Assembly: GCA_023440105.1 (NCBI GenBank)
Contig: JAEXSY010000316.1
Location: 1 to 6,184, forward strand
Length of the DNA stretch: 6,184 bases
Direction: 5' to 3'
Origin: Bacillota bacterium
GTDB lineage: Bacteria > Bacillota > Clostridia > Clostridiales > Clostridiaceae
Shown: positions 5,597 to 6,184 of the stretch, piece by piece
Layout: every line of letters starts with the position of its first letter
Position numbering within the stretch: the stretch's first letter is position 1
The notes under the pieces: model-generated
Told to the model about the DNA's origin: nothing
Seen by the model: only the letters and a program-made list of their open reading frames with translations
Databases searched by the model: none
Position numbers and translations under genes: made by a program

Positions 5597-6184
5597 TCTC
5601 TACCTCCGTGTAATTTGTATAGCCTAAATTCTTCAATAAACTCTTGTTTATCCAGAATATCTTCCTTTATTTTTCTTAATCTATTTACAAAAAATTCTTC
5701 GCCATAGCTCTGTTGCTCCCAATAGTACTGTATACCTATCTGCCAATAATCCTGAGGGAATTCCATAAAGGCTGCCATTATTGGAATCTGCTCCTGCCTT
5801 ATAGTCTTTTCTTCCCCATAGCTGTTTAAAATGAGCTCACTCTTTTCAATCTCCCACCTACCATTTTTCATTGCTCTGAGCAGAAGACTTGAAAGATCAT
5901 GTAAATTACTATCGAGAATACAGTAGTCAAAGTCAATAATCTTAACCTTCCCCTGGTCTACAATCAATATATTATGATGAGCGAAATCATGATGACAGAA
6001 GCCTCCCTTAAATATATCCTTCATAATCACTTCCCTATAGCCTGCTCTTTTTAGATTATTAATAGAGCTTTCAGCTATACTGAGCTCCTTGTCCATGATT
6101 TCTAGGTATAAACAATCAAATTGAGACTTCTTAGCCTTCTGCATGATTCTTTTCTTAAAATCCAATATTTCTTTTTTTCTAGTT
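5587..6184 (-). CDS. CotS-family spore coat protein (kinase fold), paralogue 3, 5' end beyond window
   Basis: Only the last 198 codons are visible; the reading frame is open to the right edge (T-R-K-K-E-I-L...). A TTG at 6165 could be read as a start, but it lacks a Shine-Dalgarno sequence and would drop half the domain. Comparison with paralogue 1 suggests about 140 residues, including the whole N-lobe, lie outside. The visible part carries FCHHDFAHHN (catalytic D66 and N71, counting from the first visible codon) and IDFDYC (D84, D86), so the C-lobe appears catalytically intact. FPQDYW and the tyrosine-rich QYYWEQQSYG resemble paralogue 1 (FPQRFW, RYYYNEVNWG) more than paralogue 2. It is the first visible gene of the operon; its 3' end overlaps the next gene by 10 bp and encodes that gene's ribosome binding site. 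Confidence 0.9.
   Translation of the reverse strand, partial: TRKKEILDFKKRIMQKAKKSQFDCLYLEIMDKELSIAESSINNLKRAGYREVIMKDIFKGGFCHHDFAHHNILIVDQGKVKIIDFDYCILDSNLHDLSSLLLRAMKNGRWEIEKSELILNSYGEEKTIRQEQIPIMAAFMEFPQDYWQIGIQYYWEQQSYGEEFFVNRLRKIKEDILDKQEFIEEFRLYKLHGGREWV

Noticed and set aside
6163..6165. TTG 6165 as the start of the rightmost CotS gene
   Set aside because: The frame remains open to the window edge, no ribosome binding site precedes it, and the product would lack the entire N-lobe. Paralogue 1 aligns through this point.

Overview
The window looks like part of a low-GC, spore-forming Firmicute chromosome, most likely Clostridium or a close relative. The base composition is AT-rich, the ribosome binding sites are strong (AGGAGG type), and the gene content is almost entirely endospore-coat related. 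Every gene except one lies on the minus strand.

Layout, left to right. A stem-loop terminator (66-96) ends veg (108-347, minus), a small Veg-family gene. veg has a textbook vegetative promoter: TTGACA, 17 bp, TATAAT. After an AT-rich gap containing an 8-bp inverted repeat comes the terminator of yabG (549-583), then yabG itself (590-1450, minus), the spore-coat cysteine protease. Upstream of yabG is cotS1 (1514-2515, minus), a CotS-family kinase-fold coat protein. It is divergent from a family GT4 glycosyltransferase (2623-3738, plus) that resembles CotSA in role. A bidirectional terminator (3740-3771) separates the glycosyltransferase from a convergent minus-strand operon. In transcription order that operon holds a CotS paralogue cut by the right window edge (5587-6184), a 253-residue protein (4835-5596), and a further CotS paralogue (3775-4818).

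The yabG-veg order is the same as in Bacillus subtilis; here a cluster of coat kinases and a glycosyltransferase sits next to it. Taken together, the genes suggest late mother-cell functions. CotS-type kinases and a sugar transferase would build or modify the coat or its polysaccharide, and YabG would trim coat proteins. Candidate sigma-K-like promoters (AC, 16 bp, AATAnnnTA) precede both yabG and the glycosyltransferase.

The most interesting item is the 253-residue protein. It does not look like an unrelated hypothetical protein. By eye it aligns, nearly without gaps, to the C-lobe of the neighbouring CotS paralogues, but it lacks the N-lobe and has lost every catalytic residue. It is therefore a probable CotS-derived pseudokinase, translated between two apparently intact CotS kinases.

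Several start codons have been reassigned on ribosome-binding-site evidence: yabG to GTG 1450, cotS1 to ATG 2515, the glycosyltransferase to ATG 2623, and the second CotS gene to TTG 4818. All homology statements come from reading the translations and from memory of the families; no database search was run.
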